From Caballeronia sp. SL2Y3 (lineage in GTDB: Bacteria; Pseudomonadota; Gammaproteobacteria; Burkholderiales; Burkholderiaceae), in assembly GCF_022879575.1 (NCBI RefSeq), contig NZ_CP084260.1, forward strand, positions 1,550,001 through 1,614,000: DNA of 64,000 nucleotides, read 5' to 3'. The position numbers and the translations under genes are program-made. Position 1 is the stretch's first letter. Each line of letters begins with the position of its first letter. Positions 1 to 8,236 of the stretch are shown piece by piece. The notes under the pieces are model-generated. The model was not told the origin of the DNA and did not search any database. It worked only from the letters and a program-made list of their open reading frames with translations.

Positions 1-106
1 TGCCGTAGGCGTCGGAGATCTCCCGAATCGTCGAGAGCCGCGCGGGCCGCACGGACAGATACAGCAGCACACGCAGCGCATAATCGGTGTAGTCGGTCAG
101 TTGCAT
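1..106 (-). CDS. Rrf2-family transcriptional regulator, NsrR-like (partial, N-terminus only)
   Basis: Only the first 35 codons are inside the window; the gene runs off the left edge. The start reads MQLTDYTDYALRVLLYLSV, the characteristic opening of Rrf2 regulators of the NsrR type, followed by the first part of the winged helix (STIREISDAYG). In that family the protein binds DNA and senses nitric oxide or iron-sulfur status through a C-terminal [2Fe-2S] or [4Fe-4S] cluster; the cysteines are not visible here. It is divergent from a truncated haemoglobin gene about 260 bases away, which fits an NO-stress role. NsrR is inferred from the N-terminus and context; IscR-like or other Rrf2 proteins remain possible. 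Confidence 0.8.
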   Translation of the reverse strand, partial: MQLTDYTDYALRVLLYLSVRPARLSTIREISDAYG

Positions 107-367
107 GGCCTGGGCGCGTCGGACGGCGGGTGGAAAAAAGCCGAGGTTGCGTGAATCGACTGACGGGGCGAACGAGGCCGGGACAAATCCGCGCGGCGGC
201 CGGGGCCATCGCCCGCGCGAGCGTCACAGGGTCTAATATCCGCTCGCGGCAGCCGCGACACATCCGTCACGCGCCAGAGCACTGTCCACATTCTGCGCCA
301 CTTGGGTGCCTGCGTCAGCCGGATTAGCGATGATTCGGCCTGTGACGCCAGCTTACCGTTTGCAGCC

Positions 368-925
368 ATGAAGTCTTCAGCCATGAACCGAGACGAAACG
401 AGCCACGCCATCACCCGCGAGCGCGAGCCCACAGAAACGAACATCCGCGCGCTGGTCGAGGCGTTCTATCGCCGCGTGGACGACGATCCGCTGCTCGGCC
501 CGATCTTCGCGCGGCAACTCGAAGGCCGTTGGGACGAGCATCTCGCGAAGATGACGACGTTCTGGTCGAGCCTCGTGCTCGGCTCGAAGCAGTATCGGGG
601 GAACGTGCAGGAGGCGCACCGGCCGCTCGCGGGCATCGAGCCGCAGCACTTCGCGCGCTGGCTGTCGCTGTTTCTGCACACCGTCGAAGCGCGCTACGAG
701 CCCGCCGCGGCGGTGCAGTTCATGGAGCCGGCCCTGCGCATCGCGCAGAGTCTCCAGTTGAGCAAGTTCGGCTGGGACTACCGGATTCCCGAGGAGCAGG
801 AAGCCCTGCTCGCGGCGCTCAAGCGCCAGCGCACCGGCGGCCGCGATGAGCCGCGTTTCCCCGAGCGCCCGGCAGGCGAGCCGTTTCCGGCAAAGTTCGT
901 CGGCAAGCCCGCCGACGAAGACTGA
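368..925 (+). CDS. Group III truncated haemoglobin
   Basis: Predicted 185-residue soluble haem protein of the truncated haemoglobin class 3 family. The globin core lies roughly at residues 22-150. Visible family marks are the LGPIF segment after helix B, the FWSSLVLGS segment near 65-73 with YRGN after it, and a histidine at about residue 94 in QHFARWL, the likely proximal haem ligand. A hydrophilic 40-residue tail rich in Arg, Pro and Glu follows the globin fold and is longer than usual. Members are thought to handle NO or oxygen. It is divergent from an NsrR-like gene. The start could also be the ATG at 383; neither has a strong ribosome site, and the two share a nearly repeated CAGCCATGAA context. 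Confidence 0.85.
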   Translation: MKSSAMNRDETSHAITREREPTETNIRALVEAFYRRVDDDPLLGPIFARQLEGRWDEHLAKMTTFWSSLVLGSKQYRGNVQEAHRPLAGIEPQHFARWLSLFLHTVEARYEPAAAVQFMEPALRIAQSLQLSKFGWDYRIPEEQEALLAALKRQRTGGRDEPRFPERPAGEPFPAKFVGKPADED

Positions 926-935
926 CGCGCGGGGT

Positions 936-1409
936 TCAACCCGCAGGCGGCGTCCAGCGCGCGAGCGCCGCGTCGTCCGATTCGCGGGCGTCCACCCAAC
1001 GCTCGCCCTGCTCGGTCTTCTCCTTCTTCCAGAACGGCGCCTGCGTCTTCAGATAGTCCATCACGAACGCGCACGATTCGAACGCTTCCGCGCGATGCAT
1101 CGCCGTCGTCGCGACGAGCACGATCTGATCGAGCGGCTTGAGCTTGCCCACGCGATGCACGATGAGCACGTCGGAGCCGCGCCACCGTTCGCGCGCCTGA
1201 TCGGCAATCGCTTCGAGTGACTTCTCCGTCATGCCCGGATAGTGCTCCAGTTCCATCGTCTCGACGGCGCTGCCTTCGTTCAGATCCCGCACCGTGCCGA
1301 CGAAGCACGCGACCGCGCCGACCTTCGGATTGTCGGCGCGCAGCGCGGCCACTTCGGCGCTGATGTCGAAATCGGCTTCCTGCACGCGGACTTTCGCATG
1401 CGTTCCCAT
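936..1409 (-). CDS. moaE: Molybdopterin synthase catalytic subunit MoaE
   Basis: Large subunit of molybdopterin synthase, which transfers two sulfurs from MoaD thiocarboxylate to cyclic pyranopterin monophosphate to make molybdopterin. The 157-residue product contains the MoaE signatures GAVACFVGTVRD near residue 34, the HRVGKL segment, and HRAEAFESCAFVMDYLK followed by FWKKE, which carries the conserved active-site lysines. The start at MGTHAKVRV lies one base after the moaD stop codon, so the two are translationally linked; a longer reading into moaD is unlikely. Transcribed last in moeA-moaD-moaE. Confidence 0.95.
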   Translation of the reverse strand: MGTHAKVRVQEADFDISAEVAALRADNPKVGAVACFVGTVRDLNEGSAVETMELEHYPGMTEKSLEAIADQARERWRGSDVLIVHRVGKLKPLDQIVLVATTAMHRAEAFESCAFVMDYLKTQAPFWKKEKTEQGERWVDARESDDAALARWTPPAG

Positions 1410-1410
1410 G

Positions 1411-1668
1411 TCAGCCACCCGTGACCGGCGGAAAGAACGCGACTTCGCAGCCATCGGTGATGCGCTGCGATGCGTTCGTCATCACGTGATTGCAGGCCAT
1501 GCGCAGCGCGCGGCCTTCCGCGAGCGTCTCGGCCCACACGCCGCCGCGCATGCGCAGCCACGCGCGCACGTCACCGACATTGACGACCGTATCCGGCACG
1601 CTCACCGTCTCGTTCGCGACGCCCAGTGCCTCGCGCACGCTCGCAAAAAATCTCAGTTCGACTTTCAT
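1411..1668 (-). CDS. moaD: Molybdopterin synthase sulfur-carrier subunit MoaD
   Basis: Small ubiquitin-like sulfur carrier of 85 residues. It starts MKVELRFFASVREALG and ends in the diagnostic VTGG; the terminal glycine is adenylated and thiocarboxylated in this family before sulfur is given to the MoaE active site. It sits between moeA (13 bases upstream) and moaE (1 base downstream) on the same strand, an operon for the late steps of molybdenum cofactor synthesis. Confidence 0.95.
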   Translation of the reverse strand: MKVELRFFASVREALGVANETVSVPDTVVNVGDVRAWLRMRGGVWAETLAEGRALRMACNHVMTNASQRITDGCEVAFFPPVTGG

Positions 1669-1681
1669 GGGACTTCGTTCC

Positions 1682-2944
1682 TTACCGCATCAACTCTGAA
1701 AAGGGAATGAACCGCACCGTCTCGCCCGCGCTGATCGCGTGATTCGGCGGATTGTCGATGAGGCCGTCGCCCCAGACGGTGGACGTCAGCACCGCCGAAC
1801 TCTGGTTCGGGAAGAGATCGAGGCCGCCGGCCTCGTTCACGCGCGCGCGCAGGAATTCGTTGCGGCGATCGCCCTTCTTCTGCGTGAAGTCGGCGCGCAT
1901 GGAGTAGACGCGCGGCGCGACATGCTCGACGCCCGCGAGGCGCAGCACGAACGGCCGCACGAACAGCAGGAACGTGCAGAAGCTAGAAACGGGATTGCCC
2001 GGCAAGCCGATGAAAAACGCCTCCTGCCCGCCTTCGCCGCGCCGGACCGCGCCGAACGCGAACGGCTTGCCCGGCTTCATCGCGATCTGCCACATCGCGA
2101 TGCGCCCTTCTGCTTCGACCGCCGGCTTCACGTGATCTTCCTCGCCGACGGAAACGCCGCCGCACGTCAGAATCAGATCGTGGTCGAGCGCGGCGCGGCG
2201 CAGCGTGTCGCGCGTGGCATCGAGCGAATCGGCCACGATGCCGAAGTCCGTTACGTCGCAGCCGAGCTTCGCGAGCAGCGCGCGCAGCGTGAATCGGTTC
2301 GAGTTGTAGATGGCGCCGGGCGCGAGCGGCTCGCCGGGCATGCGCAGTTCGTCGCCGGTGAAGAAAATCGCGACGCGCACGCGCCGCGTCACATCGAGCG
2401 CCGCGCAGCCGACCGACGCCGCGAGACCGAGCGCCTGCGGCGTGAGCCGCGTGCCCGCGCGCAGAATGACGGAGCCGCGCTCGATGTCCGCGCCCTGCCG
2501 CGTGGTCCATTCGCCGGCAGCGGGCGGCTGCGTGAAGGCAACCGTGCCATCGTCGGACGCCTGCGCCATTTCCTGCATCACGACGGCATCCGCGCCGGGC
2601 GGCACCGTCGCGCCCGTGAAAATGCGCGCCGCCGTGCCTGCCGCGAGCGGCTCGGCCGCGTGTCCGGCCGGGATGCGCTGCGAGACGCGCAGCGCGACCG
2701 GCGCGGCGTCGCTGGCAGCGGCCAGATCGGCGGCGCGGACCGCGTAGCCGTCCATCGCGCTCGTGTGCATCGGCGGGACGTCGAGCGGTGAAACCACGTC
2801 GGCGGCGAGCACGCGACCGAGCGCGTCGAGCGTGTCGATACGCTCCGTGTCCGTCACCGGGCGCGCGGCGTCGAGCAGACGACCGAGGGCATCGGCTGTG
2901 GCGAGCATCGGAGGACGAGAGGAACCGGCTGACGGAGAGGACAT
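1682..2944 (-). CDS. moeA: Molybdopterin molybdenumtransferase MoeA
   Basis: Inserts molybdate into adenylated molybdopterin, the last step of Moco synthesis. The 420-residue product has the expected MoeA order: an N-terminal part with PMHTSAMDGYAVRA near residue 60, the MPT-binding domain with GAIYNSNRF and GGVSVGEEDHVK, and the small C-terminal domain. The start is set at MSSPSAGSS, which gives the family length; the open frame continues upstream into the promoter area shared with the Nudix gene but has no similarity there. Head of moeA-moaD-moaE. Confidence 0.95.
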   Translation of the reverse strand: MSSPSAGSSRPPMLATADALGRLLDAARPVTDTERIDTLDALGRVLAADVVSPLDVPPMHTSAMDGYAVRAADLAAASDAAPVALRVSQRIPAGHAAEPLAAGTAARIFTGATVPPGADAVVMQEMAQASDDGTVAFTQPPAAGEWTTRQGADIERGSVILRAGTRLTPQALGLAASVGCAALDVTRRVRVAIFFTGDELRMPGEPLAPGAIYNSNRFTLRALLAKLGCDVTDFGIVADSLDATRDTLRRAALDHDLILTCGGVSVGEEDHVKPAVEAEGRIAMWQIAMKPGKPFAFGAVRRGEGGQEAFFIGLPGNPVSSFCTFLLFVRPFVLRLAGVEHVAPRVYSMRADFTQKKGDRRNEFLRARVNEAGGLDLFPNQSSAVLTSTVWGDGLIDNPPNHAISAGETVRFIPFSELMR

Positions 2945-3101
2945 GGCTTCGCTGGGAGCGCGGCGCGCTGAAGGAATGGAAAAATGAGGTAATCGGCAAC
3001 TATTGTAGCGACTCATCGCACGGCGCCCGACACCCGCGCCGCGCGCGAAAGCTGCCCCGCCCCAGTGATACACTCGCAGCACACTTCCAGCGTCCATTTC
3101 C

Positions 3102-3647
3102 ATGAAATTCTGTTCCGTCTGCGGCCACGAGGTCGGCCTGAGCATTCCGCCCGGCGACAACCGCGAGCGATTCGTCTGCAACAACTGCGGCACCGTGCAC
3201 TATCAGAACCCGCGCAACGTCGTGGGCACCGTGCCCGTATGGGATGACAAGGTGCTTCTGTGCCGCCGCGCGATCGAGCCGCGCTACGGCTACTGGACGC
3301 TGCCCGCCGGCTTCATGGAAATGGAAGAGACGACGAGCGAAGGCGCCGCCCGCGAAACGCTGGAAGAAGCCGGCGCGCGCGTCGAAATCCAAAGCCTCTT
3401 CACGCTGCTGAACGTGCCGCACGTGCATCAGGTGCATTTGTTCTACCTCGCGCGGCTGCTCGATATCGAACTGGACCCCGGCGAGGAAAGTCTGGAAGTG
3501 CGGCTCTTTGAGGAGAGCGAAATTCCGTGGGACGAGATCGCGTTCCCGACCGTCGGCCAGACGCTGCGCTTTTTCTTCGCCGACCGCGCCGCCGGCAACT
3601 TCACGCTGCATACCGGCGACATTTTCCGCACGCTGCGCGAAGGTTGA
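3102..3647 (+). CDS. Nudix hydrolase with N-terminal zinc ribbon
   Basis: A 181-residue Nudix pyrophosphohydrolase. Residues 4-29 carry a CxxC...CxxC zinc ribbon (C4, C7, C26, C29) as in NudC-related proteins. The Nudix box spans residues 70-92, with the G, E, RE and EExG positions all present (GFMEME...RETLEEAGA), so the metal-dependent catalytic site looks intact. The substrate is not evident; NADH- or ADP-ribose-type dinucleotides are typical for zinc-ribbon members. It stops 16 bases before aat and may be cotranscribed with it. Confidence 0.9.
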   Translation: MKFCSVCGHEVGLSIPPGDNRERFVCNNCGTVHYQNPRNVVGTVPVWDDKVLLCRRAIEPRYGYWTLPAGFMEMEETTSEGAARETLEEAGARVEIQSLFTLLNVPHVHQVHLFYLARLLDIELDPGEESLEVRLFEESEIPWDEIAFPTVGQTLRFFFADRAAGNFTLHTGDIFRTLREG

Positions 3648-3663
3648 ACGGCGCCGGACGATC

Positions 3664-4404
3664 ATGGTTCCCTGGCTCGCTCACGACGATCCGTTCCCGC
3701 CGGTCGAGCGCGCGCTCGGCGCATCGAGCGGCGCGCCGGGGCTGCTCGCCGCGAGCGCCGATCTGCTGCCCTCGCGGCTCGTCGACGCCTACCGGCGCGG
3801 CATCTTCCCGTGGTATTCGGACGGCCAGCCCGTGCTGTGGTGGAGTCCCGATCCGCGCATGGTGCTCGTGCCCGCCGAGTTCAAGGTGTCGCATTCGCTG
3901 CGCAAGACGTTGAAACGCGTTCTTCGCGACGATGCGTGGGAAGTGCGCGTCGACCACGACTTTCCCGCCGTGATGCGCGCCTGCGCCGACACCCCGCGCG
4001 AAGGCCAGCGCGGCACGTGGATCACGGCGGATATCGTGGAGGCTTATACGTCGCTGCATCGCGCGGGCGAGGCGCACAGCATCGAGACCTGGCGCGACGG
4101 CGTGCGCGTGGGCGGGCTGTACGGCGTGTCGTTCGGGCGCATGTTCTTCGGCGAATCCATGTTCGCGCACCAAACGGATGCCTCGAAAATCGCGCTCGCC
4201 GCACTTGTCGGACACTTGCGCCGCCACAAAATAGAGATGATAGACTGCCAACAGAACACGTCGCATCTGGCGTCGCTGGGCGGCCGCGAGATCCCGCGCC
4301 GCGCGTTCGTCGCGCATCTGCGCCGCGCGGTCGCCGAAGCGCCGATCCCGTGGCATTTCGACAAGTCCGTGCTCATCGACCTCATCGGCACGGCCGCGCC
4401 CTGA
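3664..4404 (+). CDS. aat: Leucyl/phenylalanyl-tRNA--protein transferase
   Basis: Transfers Leu or Phe from aminoacyl-tRNA to proteins with N-terminal Lys or Arg, making them ClpS/ClpAP substrates of the N-degron pathway. The 246-residue product shows the family signature [18 protein letters not shown] near residue 50 and [18 protein letters not shown], with [20 protein letters not shown] toward the C-terminus. The start at MVPWLAHDD follows the Nudix gene by 16 bases and gives the usual length. Directly followed by bpt, the second N-degron transferase. Confidence 0.95.
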   Translation: MVPWLAHDDPFPPVERALGASSGAPGLLAASADLLPSRLVDAYRRGIFPWYSDGQPVLWWSPDPRMVLVPAEFKVSHSLRKTLKRVLRDDAWEVRVDHDFPAVMRACADTPREGQRGTWITADIVEAYTSLHRAGEAHSIETWRDGVRVGGLYGVSFGRMFFGESMFAHQTDASKIALAALVGHLRRHKIEMIDCQQNTSHLASLGGREIPRRAFVAHLRRAVAEAPIPWHFDKSVLIDLIGTAAP

Positions 4405-4536
4405 TCATCCGAAGCCCGCGCCGGGCGCACCGTTTGCGACGCGAGTACTCAGACAAGCACGATCCGCCGCGCACGCCTTCGCCGACAGCGAAGCGCACGC
4501 GGCAATGAAGAGACGACGCCTGCGAGAGCCGCCAAA

Positions 4537-5364
4537 GTGACACATCCGAACGAGCTGCCACTGTCACCGCTTTCCGCGCTGCAATTCTATGCAACAGCGC
4601 CTTACCCTTGCAGTTATCTGGAAGGGCGCGTGGCGCGCTCGCAAGTCGCGACGCCGAGCCACCTGATCAACTCCGACGTCTACACGGAACTCGTCAAGGC
4701 GGGCTTCCGGCGCTCGGGCGTCTTCACGTATCGCCCGTACTGCGACGGCTGCCGCGCCTGCGTGCCGGTGCGCGTGCCCGTCGCGCGCTTCGCGCCGAAC
4801 CGCGCGCAGCGGCGCGTGTGGAAGCAGCACGGCAATCTGATTGCGAGCGTGGCGCCCCTGCATTACGACGAAGAGCACTACGCGCTCTACATGCGCTATC
4901 AGTCGGCGCGGCACGCGGGCGGCGGCATGGACCGCGACAGCCGCGATCAGTACGAGCAGTTCCTGCTGCAAAGCAGGATCAACTCGCGGCTCGTCGAGTT
5001 CCGCGAACCGGCCTCTGCTGACAAGCCGGATGCGCCCGGCGCGCTGCGCATGATCAGCATGATCGACATTCTCGGCGACGGGCTCTCGTCCGTGTACACG
5101 TTCTTCGAGCCCGACCTGGCGAGGACGAGCTACGGCACCTTCAATATCCTTTGGCAGATCGAGCAGGCGCGAAGCCTCGACTTGCCGCACGTGTATCTCG
5201 GCTACTGGATACGCGAGAGCGAAAAGATGGCGTACAAGGCCAATTTCCGGCCGCTGGAAGGGCTCGTCGATGGCCGCTGGTCCGTGCTCGATCCCGCGAC
5301 GACGCACTCTGCCGGCGCCCTGCCGATGCCGGGCCGCAGCAACGGGCTCGGCCAACCCAAGTAA
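4537..5364 (+). CDS. bpt: Aspartate/glutamate leucyltransferase Bpt (arginyltransferase family)
   Basis: A 275-residue member of the ATE1/Bpt family, which adds leucine from Leu-tRNA to proteins with N-terminal Asp or Glu. The N-terminal domain has the cysteine cluster C25 and YCDGCRAC (C69, C72, C75) that binds a metal or cluster in this family; the C-terminal half has the ATE domain with [14 protein letters not shown] and [20 protein letters not shown]. The start codon is GTG. It lies 132 bases downstream of aat on the same strand. The gene name ate is used in older annotations. Confidence 0.93.
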   Translation: MTHPNELPLSPLSALQFYATAPYPCSYLEGRVARSQVATPSHLINSDVYTELVKAGFRRSGVFTYRPYCDGCRACVPVRVPVARFAPNRAQRRVWKQHGNLIASVAPLHYDEEHYALYMRYQSARHAGGGMDRDSRDQYEQFLLQSRINSRLVEFREPASADKPDAPGALRMISMIDILGDGLSSVYTFFEPDLARTSYGTFNILWQIEQARSLDLPHVYLGYWIRESEKMAYKANFRPLEGLVDGRWSVLDPATTHSAGALPMPGRSNGLGQPK

Positions 5365-5411
5365 CGGCGTCCGCGGGCCATTTCATCCGGCTCCGGGCGC
5401 ACGTCGCAAAG

Positions 5412-5426
5412 CCGCTAAAATAGCGG
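5412..5426 (+). promoter_or_regulatory. Palindromic -10-like element upstream of pyrD
   Basis: CCGCTA-AAA-TAGCGG is a perfect 6-base inverted repeat around AAA and includes TAAAAT, a plausible -10 hexamer, 35 bases before the pyrD start. No convincing -35 is seen. The same arrangement, one base longer on each side, occurs at the second tRNA-Leu promoter (23981-23997). Confidence 0.45.
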
Positions 5427-5460
5427 TCTTAAAAAAATTCGCCGTCGCCGGCGCTCATCC

Positions 5461-6492
5461 GTGTTCAGTTCTCTCTACCCGCTCGCGCGTTCGCGCCTTT
5501 TTCGCATGGACGCGGAAGACGCGCATCACCTGACCTTGCGCATGCTCCGCGCGGCCGGCCGCACCGGACTGGCCGGCGTGCTCGGCAAGCGCGGCCCCGA
5601 TTCGCCGCGCACCGTGATGGGCCTCACCTTCAGGAATCCGGTCGGCCTCGCGGCGGGGCTGGACAAGGACGGCGCGTGCATCGACGGACTCGCCGCGCTC
5701 GGCTTCGGCTTTATCGAAGTGGGCACCGTGACGCCGCGCGCGCAGCCGGGCAACCCGCGCCCGCGCATCTTCCGTTTGCCGGAAGCCGGCGCGCTCATCA
5801 ACCGAATGGGCTTCAACAACGGCGGCGTCGATCAGTTCGTCGCGAACGTGCAGGCCGCGCGGTATCGCGGCGTGCTCGGGCTCAACATCGGCAAGAACGC
5901 GGATACGCCGATGGAGCGCGCCGCCGAAGACTATCTGTACTGTCTCGAACGCGTGTATCCGTTCGCGAGCTACGTGACGATCAACATTTCGTCGCCGAAC
6001 ACGAAGAACCTGCGGCAACTTCAGGGCGCGGGCGAGCTCGACGCGCTGCTCGGCGCGCTGAAGGACAAGCAGCAGCGTTTGTCCGATCTGCACGGCAAGC
6101 TCGTGCCGCTCGCGCTGAAGATCGCGCCCGATCTCGACGACGAGCAGATCAAGTCAATCGCGGGCACCCTGCTCGCGCATCGCATCGACGGCGTGATCGC
6201 CACCAACACGACGCTTTCGCGCGCGGCCGTCGCGGGCATGGCGCACGGCGACGAAGCGGGCGGCCTGTCGGGGCGTCCGGTGTTCGATGCATCCAACGAA
6301 GTGATCCGCAAACTGCGCGCGGAAGTGGGCACGGAGGTGCCGATCATCGGCGTGGGCGGCATCTTCTCCGGCGCGGATGCGCGCGCGAAGCTCGCGGCGG
6401 GCGCATCGCTCGTGCAGGTTTACACGGGGCTGATTTATCGCGGGCCGGCGCTCGTCACCGAATGCGTCGAGTCGCTCGCGCAGGGAATATAG
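5461..6492 (+). CDS. pyrD: Dihydroorotate dehydrogenase (quinone), class 2
   Basis: Oxidises dihydroorotate to orotate in pyrimidine synthesis and passes electrons to the quinone pool at the inner membrane. The 343-residue product has the class 2 N-terminal helical extension ([13 protein letters not shown]), [13 protein letters not shown], the active-site serine segment [23 protein letters not shown], and the FMN phosphate-binding GVGGIFSG with [14 protein letters not shown] start. No terminator is seen before the next gene, 114 bases away. Confidence 0.96.
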   Translation: MFSSLYPLARSRLFRMDAEDAHHLTLRMLRAAGRTGLAGVLGKRGPDSPRTVMGLTFRNPVGLAAGLDKDGACIDGLAALGFGFIEVGTVTPRAQPGNPRPRIFRLPEAGALINRMGFNNGGVDQFVANVQAARYRGVLGLNIGKNADTPMERAAEDYLYCLERVYPFASYVTINISSPNTKNLRQLQGAGELDALLGALKDKQQRLSDLHGKLVPLALKIAPDLDDEQIKSIAGTLLAHRIDGVIATNTTLSRAAVAGMAHGDEAGGLSGRPVFDASNEVIRKLRAEVGTEVPIIGVGGIFSGADARAKLAAGASLVQVYTGLIYRGPALVTECVESLAQGI

Positions 6493-6606
6493 ACATAAGC
6501 AAACGATCTTACGCGCCGGTTGCAGTTTCTCTATGATCCCGCACCTATCGGGCGCGGCGCGGAAAGAAGCGGCGTGCCACTTTGCCAACACGAGGAGAAC
6601 AACACG

Positions 6607-7407
6607 ATGAACCTGTCCACGCTCAAGAAGCTCGTCGCCGCAAGCCTGATCGGCGCGGCGTTCACCGCGGTCACGGCCACGGCGCACGCAGAAGACCTGC
6701 TCGACCAAGTCAAGCAGCGCGGCACGCTGCGCGTCGGTCTGGAAGGCACGTTCCCGCCGTTCAACTCGAAGGCGCCGTCGGGCGAGCTCGTCGGCTTCGA
6801 CGTGGATATCGCGAAGGCCGTCGCCGCGAAGCTCGGCGTGAAGCCCGAGTTCGTCACGACGGAGTGGAGCGGCATCATCGCGGGCCTGCAGGCAGGCAAG
6901 TTCGACGTGATCGTGAACCAGGTCGGCATCACCGACAAGCGCAAGGAAACGCTCGACTTCTCGCCGGCGTACACGTACTCGAACGCGCAGCTGATCCAGC
7001 GCGCCGACGACAAGCGCGAATTCAAGTCGCTCGAAGAGCTGAAGGGCAAGAAGCTCGGCGTCGGCCTCGGCACGAACTACATGGACATGGCGAAGTCCGT
7101 GCCGGGCATCGACGTGAAGACGTATCCGGGCGCGCCGGAATATCTGCGCGATCTGGCCGCGGGCCGTCTGGACGCCGCGCTCAACGACCGCCTGATGCTC
7201 GCGTACTTGCTCAAGAACTCGCAGTTGCCGCTGCGCACGGGCGCGAACGTCGGCGCGGGTAATCCGTCGGGCATTCCGTTCAAGAAGGGCAATCCGAAGT
7301 TCGCGAAGGCGATCGACGACGCGATGACCCAGCTCGAACAGGACGGCACGTTTGCGAAGATCTCCGACAAGTGGTTCGGCATCGACGTGACGAAGCCGGC
7401 GAAGTAA
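6607..7407 (+). CDS. Amino-acid ABC transporter periplasmic substrate-binding protein (cystine-type)
   Basis: A 266-residue periplasmic binding protein of SBP family 3. Residues 1-23 form a signal peptide ending in AHA-E. The mature part opens with LLDQVKQRGTLRVGLEGTFPPFN and contains GFDVDIAKAVAAKLG, SGIIAGLQAGKFDVIVNQVGIT and GVGLGTNYMDM, closest in recall to cystine binders of the FliY/TcyJ type. The start has a GAGGAGAAC ribosome site. It is followed by a terminator-like hairpin and then a matching permease gene; the ATPase is not nearby. Confidence 0.88.
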   Translation: MNLSTLKKLVAASLIGAAFTAVTATAHAEDLLDQVKQRGTLRVGLEGTFPPFNSKAPSGELVGFDVDIAKAVAAKLGVKPEFVTTEWSGIIAGLQAGKFDVIVNQVGITDKRKETLDFSPAYTYSNAQLIQRADDKREFKSLEELKGKKLGVGLGTNYMDMAKSVPGIDVKTYPGAPEYLRDLAAGRLDAALNDRLMLAYLLKNSQLPLRTGANVGAGNPSGIPFKKGNPKFAKAIDDAMTQLEQDGTFAKISDKWFGIDVTKPAK

Positions 7408-7437
7408 GCACGCAGACACGCGAGCGCACGCATGATC

Positions 7438-7474
7438 GGGCGGCATCGTCTCACGGTGCCGCCCTTCTCTTTTT
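7438..7474 (+). terminator. Intrinsic terminator or attenuator between binding protein and permease
   Basis: GGGCGGCA at 7438-7445 pairs with TGCCGCCC at 7457-7464, followed by a U-rich tract (TTCTCTTTTT). In an ABC operon such a hairpin commonly lowers permease expression relative to the binding protein. Confidence 0.75.
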
Positions 7475-7559
7475 CGCGCCCGGTTTATGATGTGCGCTTT
7501 CGCGCGCCGCCCGGCTTTTCTTTTCGCCCCGCGCGCTTTCCGCTTACGTTTTCCCGTTC

Positions 7560-8219
7560 ATGTCGACCACTTCCCTGCTGGTTCAGTCCGCGCCGGTGCT
7601 GGCGCAAGGCGCGCTGCTGACGATCAAGTTCGCGCTGTACTCGATGTTCTTCGGCCTCATCGCGGCCACGGTGCTGGCGTTGATGGGCATCAGCCGCAAC
7701 CGCGCGCTCGTCGGCATCGGGCGCGTCTACGTCAGTGTGATGCGCGGCACGCCGCTTCTCGTGCAGATTTTCGTGATCTATTACGGCTTGCCGAGCCTCG
7801 GCATATCGCTCGAACCGACGCCCGCAGGCGTCATCGCGCTATCGGCGAACGTGGCGGCGTATCTGTCGGAAAGCATGCGCGGCGCGATCCTCGGCATTCA
7901 CAGCGGGCAATGGCTCGCGGCGTACAGTCTCGGCCTGTCGCGCACGCAGACGCTGCGCTACGTGATCGGGCCGCAGGCGCTGCGCATCGCGGTGCCCAGC
8001 CTTTCGAACAGCCTCATCAGTCTCATCAAGGATACGTCGCTCGTCTCGGTCATCACCGTGACCGAGCTTTTGCGCAGCGCGCAGGAAGTGATCGCGGCGA
8101 CCTATCAGCCGCTGCCGCTCTATCTTGCGGCGGCCTTGGTCTACTGGCTGCTGTGCAGCGTGCTGGAAGTCGTTCAGCGCGTGTTCGAGCGGCGGCTCGC
8201 GCTGCCCGGGCGGCACTAA
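7560..8219 (+). CDS. Amino-acid ABC transporter permease (TcyL/YecS-like)
   Basis: A 219-residue inner-membrane permease of the polar amino acid (HisM/GlnP) family. It shows about five hydrophobic helices, the VMRGTPLLVQIF segment, AYLSESMRGAILGI, and the cytoplasmic loop GLSRTQTLRYVIGPQALR that docks the ATPase. It is 152 bases downstream of the cognate binding protein, past the hairpin at 7438. The ATP-binding subunit is absent from this window, so it must be encoded elsewhere or shared. Confidence 0.9.
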   Translation: MSTTSLLVQSAPVLAQGALLTIKFALYSMFFGLIAATVLALMGISRNRALVGIGRVYVSVMRGTPLLVQIFVIYYGLPSLGISLEPTPAGVIALSANVAAYLSESMRGAILGIHSGQWLAAYSLGLSRTQTLRYVIGPQALRIAVPSLSNSLISLIKDTSLVSVITVTELLRSAQEVIAATYQPLPLYLAAALVYWLLCSVLEVVQRVFERRLALPGRH

Positions 8220-8236
8220 CGCGCGCGCAGCCTCGT

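Noticed and set aside
107..367. NsrR operator between the regulator and haemoglobin genes
   Set aside because: No ATGCATTT-type dyad is visible; the region is G+C-rich and nothing close to the known motif was found.
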